Assembly (NCBI GenBank): GCA_029939715.1
Contig: JAOZSJ010000002.1
Span: 1-64,000 of the forward strand
Reading direction: 5' to 3'
DNA: 64,000 bases
Origin: 4572-123 sp002084545
GTDB lineage: Bacteria; Desulfobacterota; Desulfobacteria; Desulfobacterales; 4572-123
Shown: in pieces, positions 7,805 through 16,478 of the stretch
How the letters are laid out: each line of letters begins with the position of its first letter
Numbering within the stretch: the stretch's first letter is position 1
Made by a program: the position numbers and the translations under genes
The notes under the pieces: model-generated
Seen by the model: only the letters and a program-made list of their open reading frames with translations
Told to the model about the DNA's origin: nothing
The model's database searches: none

Positions 7805-9367
7805 ATGGTTGATGCCTTTGCTGAAAATCGGACTCCCGATAAGAAGATACTTCCCCGTGCAAGTATTTCAAGGCAGATCCTTGAAGATTGTATAAAAAGA
7901 AAAATTTTGCCAAAGCCGATTCTGAGGGAATCTCAATCAGATAAAACATCAGGCGCAAAAGCCGGAAAAAAGAGTTGGTATTTTCCGGAAGGGGCCGTAA
8001 AACGAATCGAATTGATTAAGCGCTGGAAGGATAAAGGCTACTCAATGGAAGAAATAGCACAAAAATTTAAGAAAAATTCTCCCGTTCTTGAAATTTTTCC
8101 GGAAAGACGTTCCGAAAACGATACCCCCGAACCGGATAAGGATCTGGAGATACCTCCCGATATTGACACTTCCAGCATCAGTGACTCTTCACTCACGCTG
8201 ACCATCGACGATATTGACGCTCCGGCTTATCTGATAAACCATAGTTTTGAAATCGAGTGGATCAACTCCGATGCCGAGCAACTGATCTTTAAAAATAATA
8301 TAAGCGCCATTAACAAACTTGATTCAAGAAATATTTTCAAGCTTCTCTTCAGCTGGGAGTGTCACCAATATCTTCGCAACTGGGAAGAAGTAATTGCATT
8401 TCATATGCGTTTTTTTAAGGGCAGCTACAATCGAGACCATGTCGGCAGCCTTTACAGCGGCATTACCGAAAGTGAAATATCATTTCTGACCGGTAAATAT
8501 GACGAGGAAGATTCATGGCAAAAAGAAGCCGTAAATAATTCTCCTCTAAATTTTGTACTTCAGGACGGTACCGTAATTTCATATCGGGTATATACCATGT
8601 TTTTTCGCGAAGGACTATTTTTCGTCTATCTTCCTTCCGAACGTACGGATGATGATATTATGGATTTTCTTTCCCAGAGAAAAAAAATCATAAACGAACT
8701 GCTTTCCCAGAGAATGCCGTCCCTGGTTTCATTATGTGTGCTGGTTGCCGACCTGCAGGATTCGGTTAAAATCAGTTCGGAACTGATGCCGGAAGAATAT
8801 TTTGAATTAATAAACCAGCTCTGGAAAACACTGGGTGCTTCTTTTGAGAAGTATTTCGGCATTCACGGCAAGCATGCCGGCGACGGAATGCTGTACTATT
8901 TCATTCAGAAACCGGGCCGCAACTATATTTCCGATGCCGTCAACTGTTCTCTGGAAATCAAGGAAAAAATGATTCAATTCAGCAGTGAATGGAAAATACG
9001 CAAGAGATGGCGCAATGAACTGTATCTTAACATCGGCATTAATGAGGGACAGGAATTTTTCGGCACCATCAAATCAGCGGGCAACATAATATTTACCGCT
9101 CTGGGAGACAGCATCAATTATGCGGGAAGATTATCCGACTTTGCCCGCTACGGTGCAATCTGGGCAACAAAAAACATCATCAGCAAAATACCACCCGAAG
9201 ATATGAAAAAAATCAATTTCGGGGTTCAGCGTCAAGAGCATGACCGCAATATCTTTATCCAGAACTCTTTTTCACGCATTCTGGATATGATGGATGAAAA
9301 AAAACGCGATTATTCCAAATTCAAAGATATTGCAACTCTGCCGATAACGGAAATTTTTCGATCATAG
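7805..9367 (+). CDS. MerR-type HTH / PAS-like / class III nucleotidyl cyclase protein
   Basis: This 520-residue multidomain protein has an N-terminal MerR-like winged helix (about residues 15-90: SRQILEDCIKRKILPKP, then WYFPEGAVKRIELIKRWKDKG with YSMEEIAQKF). The middle region, about 135-290, resembles a PAS sensor (APAYLINHSFEIEWIN). A class III adenylate/guanylate cyclase domain spans about 305-490. The metal aspartates are in VADLQDS (about 315) and HAGDG (about 359). The purine-contacting Lys precedes HAGDG, and the transition-state Asn/Arg pair is in SINYAGR (about 440), so the domain looks active. There is no membrane segment. Coupling a DNA-binding head to a cyclase is unusual. No partner gene is evident. 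Confidence 0.82.
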   Translation: MVDAFAENRTPDKKILPRASISRQILEDCIKRKILPKPILRESQSDKTSGAKAGKKSWYFPEGAVKRIELIKRWKDKGYSMEEIAQKFKKNSPVLEIFPERRSENDTPEPDKDLEIPPDIDTSSISDSSLTLTIDDIDAPAYLINHSFEIEWINSDAEQLIFKNNISAINKLDSRNIFKLLFSWECHQYLRNWEEVIAFHMRFFKGSYNRDHVGSLYSGITESEISFLTGKYDEEDSWQKEAVNNSPLNFVLQDGTVISYRVYTMFFREGLFFVYLPSERTDDDIMDFLSQRKKIINELLSQRMPSLVSLCVLVADLQDSVKISSELMPEEYFELINQLWKTLGASFEKYFGIHGKHAGDGMLYYFIQKPGRNYISDAVNCSLEIKEKMIQFSSEWKIRKRWRNELYLNIGINEGQEFFGTIKSAGNIIFTALGDSINYAGRLSDFARYGAIWATKNIISKIPPEDMKKINFGVQRQEHDRNIFIQNSFSRILDMMDEKKRDYSKFKDIATLPITEIFRS

Positions 9368-9376
9368 CAGACTTCC

Positions 9377-9865
9377 CTACTTTCCGTTTATCTCCGAAAT
9401 CATTGATGCTATTTTGTTTGCCATTTGGGAAATGTTTTTTTTCGGATCAAGATTCGGGTCTACAGCAGCAGATCCCTCGGAATTTTCAAATGGCAACAGG
9501 TCGTAAGCCGTAATCTCTTCCCTGCCCTTCTGCGATTCCGCAGCTATATCACTTTTAAAATCATGTGAAGATGTTTTTTTTTCACTGTCTGCACTCATTT
9601 CGCCTGCCGGTGTCAATGCAAGGTGATTTCCCCTCCTGTCAAAAACAATCGAAAGCGGAACCATGGCTTTGATATCAAGCTTGTAGGCCACTTGCTTATC
9701 AACAACAACAATATCCCCCTGGCGGGTTCCGATTGCCTTGAGCATATCGAGATGATACCGCTGTTTAAAAATTTTTCTGATCGTACTCCAGTCAAAGCCC
9801 TTGCATAGTTCACTGATAAAATGCTTTTCGCTGTTTTTAATACAATTCGAACTATTGACTTTCAC
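9377..9865 (-). CDS. Hypothetical protein downstream of the REC-GGDEF gene
   Basis: This protein of about 162 residues has no recognised domain. The N-terminal half (to about residue 85) looks folded, with FDWSTIRKIFKQRYHLDML and DKQVAYKLDIKAMVPLSIVF. The C-terminal half is acidic and Ser/Glu-rich, probably disordered, ending in a short helix. I chose GTG at 9865 because GGGGGA sits 7 bases upstream. The longer frame to 9880 would start inside that ribosome site. It lies 25 bases after the response regulator stop, so it is probably co-transcribed with it. Function unknown. Confidence 0.6.
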   Translation of the reverse strand: MKVNSSNCIKNSEKHFISELCKGFDWSTIRKIFKQRYHLDMLKAIGTRQGDIVVVDKQVAYKLDIKAMVPLSIVFDRRGNHLALTPAGEMSADSEKKTSSHDFKSDIAAESQKGREEITAYDLLPFENSEGSAAVDPNLDPKKNISQMANKIASMISEINGK

Positions 9866-9890
9866 TTTTATTCCCCCCACAATATCAGTA

Positions 9891-10829
9891 TTAATGTTGA
9901 TCCGGTTCCATGGTTGTCCTGTTTCTGCCGTCCTGCTTTGATTTATAAAGTAATTTATCGGCGTGTTTGATTATTTCATCCGTTGTAATAATCATATCGC
10001 CGGTTAAAGGTAGATAACAACTGATACCGAAACTTGCCGTAATGCAAATCGACACATCATTAATGATAGTTTTCTGTCGGGCAACTTTTCGACGTATTCT
10101 CTCCGCCAGTTCATAGGCTCCCGCTTTTTCTGTTTCAGGTAAAACAAAAAGAAATTCTTCTCCGCCGTAACGTACGACCCAGTCTATTTTTTTGCGTACG
10201 GATTGCATCAGACAGGACGAGAAATTTTTCAGTACCTCATCACCCGCCAGATGTCCGAAGGTATCATTGACCTTTTTAAAATGATCAATATCACACATGA
10301 TAACCGACAGTGCGCGATTGTATCTTTTTGATCTTGATATTTCAACAGGCAGGTGTTTGTTGAGATACCATTTGTTGTAACAACCGGTCAGAGAATCTGT
10401 TACAGACATCCGTTTTATTTTTTCATTGGCACGATGCAGGGATTTTTCCAGTTCCAGAATACGGATACCGGTGTTGATCCGGGCAATCAATTCAGCGTGG
10501 AGAAATGGTTTGCTCAGATAATCATCCGCACCTGCTTCCAGGCCGGCAATAATGTCATCCTTTGAATCCCGGGCAGTCAGCAGGATGATAAAGACATATC
10601 CGGGCAGTTGCTTCTTTCTAAGAGCCCTGCAAAGATCCAGGCCGTTCATGCCCGGCATCATCCAGTCCGTAAGAACAATAGGAAAGAATTCATCGCTGAA
10701 CAGGTTCAGCGCTTTTAAACCGTCTTCAGCCGCGACAACTTTATGTCCGGATTTCACCAGGGTATTTTCAAGAAGTTTTCTGCCGATCGGATCATCATCG
10801 GCTATCAATATGGGGAATCTGTTTTTCAT
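9891..10829 (-). CDS. Response regulator with GGDEF diguanylate cyclase domain
   Basis: This 312-residue protein combines a receiver domain (about residues 1-120) with a GGDEF domain (about 140-305) that makes cyclic di-GMP. Receiver residues are intact: the acidic pair in IADDDP, the phospho-acceptor Asp in TDWMMPGMNG near residue 57, and the Lys in YLSKPF. The catalytic loop reads RYGGEEF, so it should be active. The inhibitory RxxD site is altered (KKID five residues before GGEEF), suggesting weak product inhibition. No histidine kinase is adjacent. Confidence 0.92.
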   Translation of the reverse strand: MKNRFPILIADDDPIGRKLLENTLVKSGHKVVAAEDGLKALNLFSDEFFPIVLTDWMMPGMNGLDLCRALRKKQLPGYVFIILLTARDSKDDIIAGLEAGADDYLSKPFLHAELIARINTGIRILELEKSLHRANEKIKRMSVTDSLTGCYNKWYLNKHLPVEISRSKRYNRALSVIMCDIDHFKKVNDTFGHLAGDEVLKNFSSCLMQSVRKKIDWVVRYGGEEFLFVLPETEKAGAYELAERIRRKVARQKTIINDVSICITASFGISCYLPLTGDMIITTDEIIKHADKLLYKSKQDGRNRTTMEPDQH

Positions 10830-11173
10830 TTTATTTTGTCAAAGGTATATCCATTTAAGTGCATTCCGTTATTCATAACACAAAATAAGATAAATTTAAA
10901 TATATGGATATTTTATTTTGTGTGTACTTTCGTTCCTTAGACAACCGTTATTTCTAAATGCCGAAAATTAAAAAAATTGCAGCATGAGTTTTTATTGACA
11001 TTACAATTAATATATTTTATCGACTAAAAACAATTGATCGGCATCCTTGATAAATTCGACTTTTTACGAATTTATCAAGGATGCCGATTAAATTTCAGCT
11101 TTTTGAAGCCTATCTTGATAAACTCTACGGTATATAAATTTTCAACTTACCAAACTATAAGGATTGCCATCCA
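10830..11173. other. Intergenic region with long perfect palindrome
   Basis: These 344 bases between divergent genes hold no protein gene that I trust. A 22-base perfect inverted repeat lies at 11037-11088. A degenerate third copy of its core (CTTGATAAACTC near 11115) lies downstream. A promoter-like TTGACA is at 10995-11000, but the -10 match is poor. Confidence 0.5.
11037..11088. repeat. Perfect 22-bp palindrome with 8-base loop
   Basis: The left arm at 11037-11058 (ATCGGCATCCTTGATAAATT then CG) is the exact reverse complement of the right arm at 11067-11088. The loop is ACTTTTTA. The central block TTCGACTTTTTACGA also occurs at 49040-49054, beside dnaG, so this is a dispersed repeat family and not a gene-specific terminator. 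It would form a very stable RNA hairpin in the leader of the 73-residue gene at 11174 if transcribed. Confidence 0.85.
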
Positions 11174-11395
11174 ATGAATAAATCTTCAGATACGATCACC
11201 ATCAATGCTGTTGTTGAGATGCCTGCCGCGGCCCTTCAGGATATTGTTAAAACGGCAAAACAACTGACCGGGCGGGATGAAAAAGGTGCTTACCGCGTGG
11301 ATACCGCGGATGTGGTCGGCGGGATGATATCAATGTTTTTAGTAGAAAAAGATTTTGAAACATATGTTAAAGATGTAAAAAACTACAACCTTTGA
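11174..11395 (+). CDS. Hypothetical protein, 73 residues
   Basis: This small soluble protein begins with a short strand (DTITINAVVEMP), then a helix (AALQDIVKTAKQL), a Gly/Asp-rich turn (GRDEKGAYRVDTADVVGGMI) and a final helix. AAGGA about 10 bases before ATG supports the start. It precedes the crotonase and acyl-CoA synthetase genes on the same strand by 62 bases and may be co-transcribed with them. I recognise no family. A small accessory or DNA-binding protein is possible. Confidence 0.65.
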   Translation: MNKSSDTITINAVVEMPAAALQDIVKTAKQLTGRDEKGAYRVDTADVVGGMISMFLVEKDFETYVKDVKNYNL

Positions 11396-11457
11396 GGATT
11401 TTGCAAAAATAATATCGAAATTTTCTTTTAAACTGTCGCCGGCCAGGGGGAATGATT

Positions 11458-12222
11458 ATGGAATATGAATGCATTATTTATGAAAAAACTGAACAAATTG
11501 CTGTTATCTATCTGAATCGACCACATGTTTTGAACGCAATGAATAAACAGTTATGGCTTGACATGCAAAACGCTTTGGAAGATGCAAAAAACAGCCTGGA
11601 AATAAAAGTATTAATCATAACCGGCAAAGGCCGGGCATTTTCCACTGGTGCCGATCTAAAGGAATCCAAGAACAGAAACCTTGAGGACTATCGTGATTAT
11701 CTGATAGAACTGCAAGAAGCCTCAAGAAAAATAATCCGTTTTGAAAAACCCACCATTGCAGCGATTAACGGGTATGCACTGGGTTCAGGCTATGAGCTTG
11801 CTCTGGCATGTGATATACGGCTGGCGGCCGAAGATGCAAAAATCGGTTCCCCCGAGGCCAGGGTAACCTCCTCGGTCACCGGAGGTGCCATGCGACTGGT
11901 TCAAAACCTGATCGGTCCGGGCAAAGCCAGGGAGCTTCTTTTTACCGCTGAATACATTGACGGCAGGGAAGCCGCAAGAATAGGACTGATCAACAAAGCT
12001 GTAAAGCCCGGGCAATTAATGAACGAAGCCCTGCAAATGGCTGAAAGAATTTCCGTCAATTCAGCCTTTTCCCTGAAGATGATCAAAAAAGGGCTGAACA
12101 TGGCCCAGGGTGAGGTAAGTCTCGAAGCCCTTATGGAATATGAAGTTGAAGCCTGCCTTGCCTGCGTGGCAACAAAGGAAAGAAGCGAATCGTTGAATAA
12201 ATTTGAAAACCGCAAACGTTAA
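11458..12222 (+). CDS. Enoyl-CoA hydratase/isomerase (crotonase) family protein
   Basis: This 254-residue protein is a crotonase-fold enzyme acting on acyl-CoA thioesters. The two oxyanion-hole segments are clear: AFSTGADLKE near residue 60, and INGYALGSGYELALACDIRLA near 100 followed by SPEARV. The start at 11458 is preferred over the ATG six bases earlier because AGGGGGA then sits 6 bases upstream. The gene lies 14 bases before an ADP-forming acyl-CoA synthetase. Together they suggest degradation of an organic or aromatic acid with ATP recovery. The exact substrate cannot be deduced. Confidence 0.88.
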   Translation: MEYECIIYEKTEQIAVIYLNRPHVLNAMNKQLWLDMQNALEDAKNSLEIKVLIITGKGRAFSTGADLKESKNRNLEDYRDYLIELQEASRKIIRFEKPTIAAINGYALGSGYELALACDIRLAAEDAKIGSPEARVTSSVTGGAMRLVQNLIGPGKARELLFTAEYIDGREAARIGLINKAVKPGQLMNEALQMAERISVNSAFSLKMIKKGLNMAQGEVSLEALMEYEVEACLACVATKERSESLNKFENRKR

Positions 12223-12236
12223 AACGGGGGATTACC

Positions 12237-14387
12237 ATGCTATCTCATGTTCTTGATGCCGATTCGGTTGCCATTGTAGGGGCTTCCAGAAATGAAACTA
12301 AAAGAGGATTTCAAGCCATCCGGACTTTGACCGAAGAAAAATATGAAGGCCGGATTTATCCGATCAACCCTAAAGAAACATCCGTTCTTGGTTTTAAATG
12401 CTATAAAAAAATCACGGATATTAAAGATACCGTGGATCTGGCACTTATTACGACACCTGCATCCACGCTTCCCGCCATCCTGGAAGATTGTGGGGCCAAG
12501 GGTGTACATGGAGCGGTTATTATTGCAGGCGGGTTTGGGGAAACAGGCGCAAAGGGAAAAAAGTTTGAAGATGAAATCATCCGCATCGCCAAGGAAAAAA
12601 ACATCCGTCTCATCGGCCCCAACACTTCCGGAATGATGAATCTGACTAAAAAATTAAATCTTGTGGGTTTAAGGGATGCGCCCGTGGGTGATATTGCCCT
12701 GCTGACTCAAAGCGGCAACATGGCGCTGACGTTGATTACCGAAGCAAAATTGAAAAGCCGCAAGGGTTTTTCTTATTATGTCGGAGTGGGCAATGAAGCC
12801 GATATTAAATTTCATGAATACCTGGAATTTTTCCGAAAAAACCCAAAAACAAAAGCAATTCTGATGTACGTTGAAGGCATGCGCCAGGGACGTCAGTTTC
12901 TACAACAGGCTTATAAAACAACCATTGAAAAACCGGTTGTTTTACTTAAGAGCGGACGCTCCTCCACCGGGCAAAAATCCGCGGGTTCCCATACCGGTGC
13001 ATTGGCAGGTATGTCTGAAGTGGCACGTTCAGCCTTTGAGAGGGCCGGAATTATAGTCATCGATAATCCGGATGAACTCTTTCCGGCAGCCGAAGCTCTG
13101 TCGAGCCTGCCGCCCATAAAAAACAACAGCATTGCTATCCTTGCCGACGGCGGTGGCCATGCCACGATTGCAGCCGACCTTTTAACCGACCTGGGTGTCA
13201 ATATCCCTGAATTGAAAGACAAAACCAAGGCTCGTCTAAAAAAAATCCTGCCCGGCGCCGCAAGTGTTGTGAATCCTGTTGATGTTGCCGGAGGCACTGA
13301 CTCGGATCCGGCTGTTTTTGCCGATTGTGCCCAGGTGATGTTAAATGACCCCGGCGTCGGCGGACTATTGATCGTGGGGCTTTTCGGAGGTTACGGCATC
13401 CGCTTTGCCGAAAGTCTGGCCATGATTGAGGAGGACGCGGCCCACCGTATGGGCAAAATGGTAAAAAACGGCAACAAGCCCATAGTGCTGCACAGCCTCT
13501 ACAGTTCAGTTAATCCTCATTCTCTGCAGCTCCTGAAGTATTATAACATACCGGTATATGATTCGCTCAATATCTCCTGTAAATGCATCGGCGTACTGGC
13601 CCAGCGGGGTTATTTCCTTAATTCCTATCATGCCAAAACCAACTTTGTGTTTAACTGGGGCGGCAAAGCCACCTCCGAAGGCGTGCGGATAATAAAAGAC
13701 TGCGCCCGGGAAGGCCGGCGCAATCTACTGGAAACCGAAGCCAAAAGACTGCTTCAACTGCACGGTGTGCCCGTACTTTTCGATCGCCTGGCCGAAACAG
13801 CGGATGAGGCCGTTAAATTCGCAGCCCAAATTGATGGAGATGTGGTTCTCAAGATTGTATCTCCCGACATCCTGCATAAAAGCGATGCCGGGGGCGTTTG
13901 TACGGGGCTGAACAATGAATCCCAGGTACGGACGGCATTTAAAAAAATCATGAAAAATGCTCTGGCTTTCAATAAAAACGCGGACATAAGAGGCGTTCTG
14001 GTATCTCCCATGGCCGGCAAGGGCGTTGAGGTAATCATCGGTACCAAAATAGATGACCAGTTTGGGCCTATTATCATGTATGGACTTGGCGGGATACTGG
14101 TTGAAATTTTAAAAGATGTCAGTTTCAGGGTGCTGCCCATCTCGGCCTTGAACGCCAAGAAGATGATCGAGGAAACCAAATCATTTCCGATTCTGAAGGG
14201 AATCCGGGGTCAGCGTGCAAGTGACATCAAAGCTGTTAAAACGTTGCTGCTTAAATGTTCGGAAATAATTGAATCCTATCCTGAAATACAGGAAATGGAC
14301 TTAAACCCGGTTATTGTGCATGAAAAAGGAATCAGCCTGGTGGATGCCCGTATCATATTGAAAAATGATACTGCCTCCTCCCTGTAG
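12237..14387 (+). CDS. Acyl-CoA/acetyl-CoA synthetase (ADP-forming), fused alpha-beta
   Basis: This 716-residue protein of the NDP-forming acyl-CoA synthetase family reversibly converts acyl-CoA, ADP and phosphate to acid, CoA and ATP. Domain order is a CoA-binding Rossmann fold (1-130, starting VAIVGASRN), two succinyl-CoA-ligase-like domains (about 140-455) with the phospho-His region SAGSHTGALAG near 250, and a C-terminal ATP-grasp domain (about 490-716, with KSDAGGV and the DLNPVIV end). A GGGGGA site 6 bases upstream fixes the start. It probably yields ATP from the product of the adjacent crotonase. Confidence 0.9.
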   Translation: MLSHVLDADSVAIVGASRNETKRGFQAIRTLTEEKYEGRIYPINPKETSVLGFKCYKKITDIKDTVDLALITTPASTLPAILEDCGAKGVHGAVIIAGGFGETGAKGKKFEDEIIRIAKEKNIRLIGPNTSGMMNLTKKLNLVGLRDAPVGDIALLTQSGNMALTLITEAKLKSRKGFSYYVGVGNEADIKFHEYLEFFRKNPKTKAILMYVEGMRQGRQFLQQAYKTTIEKPVVLLKSGRSSTGQKSAGSHTGALAGMSEVARSAFERAGIIVIDNPDELFPAAEALSSLPPIKNNSIAILADGGGHATIAADLLTDLGVNIPELKDKTKARLKKILPGAASVVNPVDVAGGTDSDPAVFADCAQVMLNDPGVGGLLIVGLFGGYGIRFAESLAMIEEDAAHRMGKMVKNGNKPIVLHSLYSSVNPHSLQLLKYYNIPVYDSLNISCKCIGVLAQRGYFLNSYHAKTNFVFNWGGKATSEGVRIIKDCAREGRRNLLETEAKRLLQLHGVPVLFDRLAETADEAVKFAAQIDGDVVLKIVSPDILHKSDAGGVCTGLNNESQVRTAFKKIMKNALAFNKNADIRGVLVSPMAGKGVEVIIGTKIDDQFGPIIMYGLGGILVEILKDVSFRVLPISALNAKKMIEETKSFPILKGIRGQRASDIKAVKTLLLKCSEIIESYPEIQEMDLNPVIVHEKGISLVDARIILKNDTASSL

Positions 14388-14419
14388 CCTTGTGCAATGT
14401 AATATGTGACTGTCTGTAA

Positions 14420-15154
14420 CTATTCAACCTGTTTTACAAGCTGGGCATCGATTTTTTTCATTGCATCCATGAATTTGCGCCGATTTTGGCGGGCGTATGG
14501 ATTATATCTGTTCATATCAAGAAAAAGCTGCCAGGTATCGTGCTCGACTACTCCCAGAATGTGCAGCAGCCGCTTGTAACCCTCAGTATCTATATCCAGA
14601 GGACAGGCACCGAATTCTTCAAGCCCCCGGCCGATAAAATGGGTAAGGGCAAGACTGACTGCAATCTGGCTATCATGTTTTTCCGGTGTTCCCTCAATCA
14701 GAATCAATCCCAGAGAGTGCAGATAATTTTTTACCTTTTCATATCCGGCCTTATCAATTCTGGTATTATTTAGAAAAATTTTGCACCCCTGTAGAGACTT
14801 GGATGCGCTGTCCGGACCGAACATGGGGTGAGTGGCCAAAATAGAGACGGTTTCAGGCAGCAGGGATTCCATCCAACGTATGGGTGCCTCCTTTACCGAA
14901 CACACATCCACGACGATCGCATTTTTATTGATAATCGGTGCGATATCCATTAACACATTTTTTAAAGTCGAAATAGGGACACAAAGAATAATGTATTTCT
15001 GAGCGCAAACCTTTTCCAGGGAGGCCGGAATTCCGCCAAGTGTCTTGACCGCAGATGAGTTGCCCTTCCGGTTTGCTACGTTCACTTTAAAATCCCGGGC
15101 CAGATATCTGGTCGTCAAACGGCCGAAACGCCCAAAACCTATAATGCCGATCAT
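14420..15154 (-). CDS. tyrA: Prephenate (or arogenate) dehydrogenase
   Basis: This 244-residue NAD(P)-dependent enzyme makes the tyrosine precursor 4-hydroxyphenylpyruvate (or tyrosine from arogenate). The dinucleotide-binding GIIGFGRFG is at residues 3-11, and the active-site HPMFGPDS is near residue 108. There is no fused chorismate mutase or ACT domain, so regulation by tyrosine binding is not expected here. GAGG 5 bases before ATG supports the start. It is the last visible gene of the leftward aroE-aroA-aroK-aroC-tyrA group, separated from aroC by the assembly gap. Confidence 0.88.
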   Translation of the reverse strand: MIGIIGFGRFGRLTTRYLARDFKVNVANRKGNSSAVKTLGGIPASLEKVCAQKYIILCVPISTLKNVLMDIAPIINKNAIVVDVCSVKEAPIRWMESLLPETVSILATHPMFGPDSASKSLQGCKIFLNNTRIDKAGYEKVKNYLHSLGLILIEGTPEKHDSQIAVSLALTHFIGRGLEEFGACPLDIDTEGYKRLLHILGVVEHDTWQLFLDMNRYNPYARQNRRKFMDAMKKIDAQLVKQVE

Positions 15155-15244
15155 AATGCCTCTTTTATTTCCTCAAATTTTCGATTAACTGTTTTATGAA
15201 TTTGTAATTTCATATAAAAATATTGCGATATCAATGCGGTAAAA

Positions 15245-15384
15245 GGGCAGCCACAAGGGCTGCCNNNNNNNNNNNNNNNNNNNNNNNNNNNNNNNNNNNN
15301 NNNNNNNNNNNNNNNNNNNNNNNNNNNNNNNNNNNNNNNNNNNNNNNNNNNNNNNNNNNNNNNNGCCACAAGGGCTGCCCCTAC
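15245..15384. repeat. Copies of a GC-rich palindromic repeat flanking an assembly gap
   Basis: GCCACAAGGGCTGCC occurs immediately left (15250-15264) and right (15365-15379) of the N run. The left copy extends to GGGCAGCCACAAGGGCTGCC (15245-15264), itself an inverted repeat. The right copy extends to a CCCTAC end. On the minus strand it reads GTAGGGGCAGCCCTTGTGGC. Similar intergenic repeats are common in bacterial draft genomes. The repeat likely caused the assembly break. Confidence 0.8.
15265..15364. other. Assembly gap (100 N)
   Basis: Exactly 100 undetermined bases, the usual placeholder for a scaffold gap of unknown length. The true distance between aroC and tyrA, and any gene between them, cannot be read. 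Confidence 0.99.
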
Positions 15385-15388
15385 ATTT

Positions 15389-16465
15389 TTAATTTTTCAC
15401 AATCTGACATAGCGCCAGGTCTGCAAGAACAAGGGCGGTCATGGCTTCCACAATCGGTACGGCTCTTGGAACCACGCAGGGATCATGACGTCCCTTTGCA
15501 TTCAGGATTGCATCATTGCCGTCATAATCCACCGTGTTTTGGGCTTTGCCGATGGTTGCCGGCGGCTTGAAAGCCACTTTGAATAAAATCGGCTCACCAT
15601 TTGTAATTCCTCCCTGAATACCTCCGCTGAAATTAGTACGGGTACCCAGATGATCGTCCCTTTTTATAAACAGATCATTATGCGTTGAACCCTGCATGGC
15701 AGCGCCTGCAAATCCGGAACCGATCTCAAAGCCCTTGGACGCGGGAATGGATAGCATGGCCTGGGCCAACCGGGCTTCGGTTTTGTCAAAAACCGGTTCC
15801 CCGAGTCCGGCCGGCATATTTTTACAGATACAGGTAATAATGCCGCCGATTGAATCCGAATCTTCACGTGCCCTCATAATCTGTTTTTTTATCTGCCTTG
15901 CAGTTTCCGGGTCAGGACATCGGGTTGATGTTTTTTCAACCTGTCTTCGGGAAACATCGTGCCCCATTTCCGGGGCAGTTGCACTACCTGCGGCACTTAC
16001 CCATGCCACGATCCTGATGCCATGGGTTTCAAATAAAAATTTTTCGGCAATGGCACCTGCCGCCACCCTGGCGGCGGTTTCCCGGGCACTGGCCCGCCCT
16101 CCCCCGCTGGCGGCGTTAATGCCGTACTTCATCCGGTATGTATAATCCGCATGGGAAGGCCGCGGGATATAGAGAGTATTACCATAATCAACCGGGCGGT
16201 GATCCCTGTTGTCAATCAGCAGGGCAATGGGGGTGCCCAGGGTCTGTCCGTTTTCCACACCCGACAATATACGAACAAGGTCCTTTTCGTTTCTGCCGGT
16301 TGTCAGATCGCTCTGCCCCGGACGCCGGCGATCCAGTTGAATCTGAATATCGGACTCATTCAGACGGATACGAGGTGGACATCCGTCGATCACGGCGCCA
16401 ATGCTTTTTCCATGGCTTTCACCAAAAGTGGTTACCTTAAATAAGATTCCGGTTGTGCTTGACAT
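15389..16465 (-). CDS. aroC: Chorismate synthase
   Basis: This 358-residue FMN-dependent enzyme converts EPSP to chorismate, the last common step of aromatic biosynthesis. Family motifs are clear: FGESHGKSIGAVIDGCPP near residue 13, GRASARETAARVAAG near 125, and the C-terminal RHDPCVVPRAVPIVEAM. I chose ATG at 16465: AAAGG lies upstream and it leaves 13 bases after the aroK stop. A longer frame to 16522 would overlap aroK and add 19 unrelated residues. Its place in the aromatic operon fits. Confidence 0.95.
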   Translation of the reverse strand: MSSTTGILFKVTTFGESHGKSIGAVIDGCPPRIRLNESDIQIQLDRRRPGQSDLTTGRNEKDLVRILSGVENGQTLGTPIALLIDNRDHRPVDYGNTLYIPRPSHADYTYRMKYGINAASGGGRASARETAARVAAGAIAEKFLFETHGIRIVAWVSAAGSATAPEMGHDVSRRQVEKTSTRCPDPETARQIKKQIMRAREDSDSIGGIITCICKNMPAGLGEPVFDKTEARLAQAMLSIPASKGFEIGSGFAGAAMQGSTHNDLFIKRDDHLGTRTNFSGGIQGGITNGEPILFKVAFKPPATIGKAQNTVDYDGNDAILNAKGRHDPCVVPRAVPIVEAMTALVLADLALCQIVKN

Positions 16466-16478
16466 TATATCCAGCCTT

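Noticed and set aside
15151..15369. An ORF spanning the N run.
   Set aside because: Its coding content is mostly undetermined bases, so it cannot be supported.
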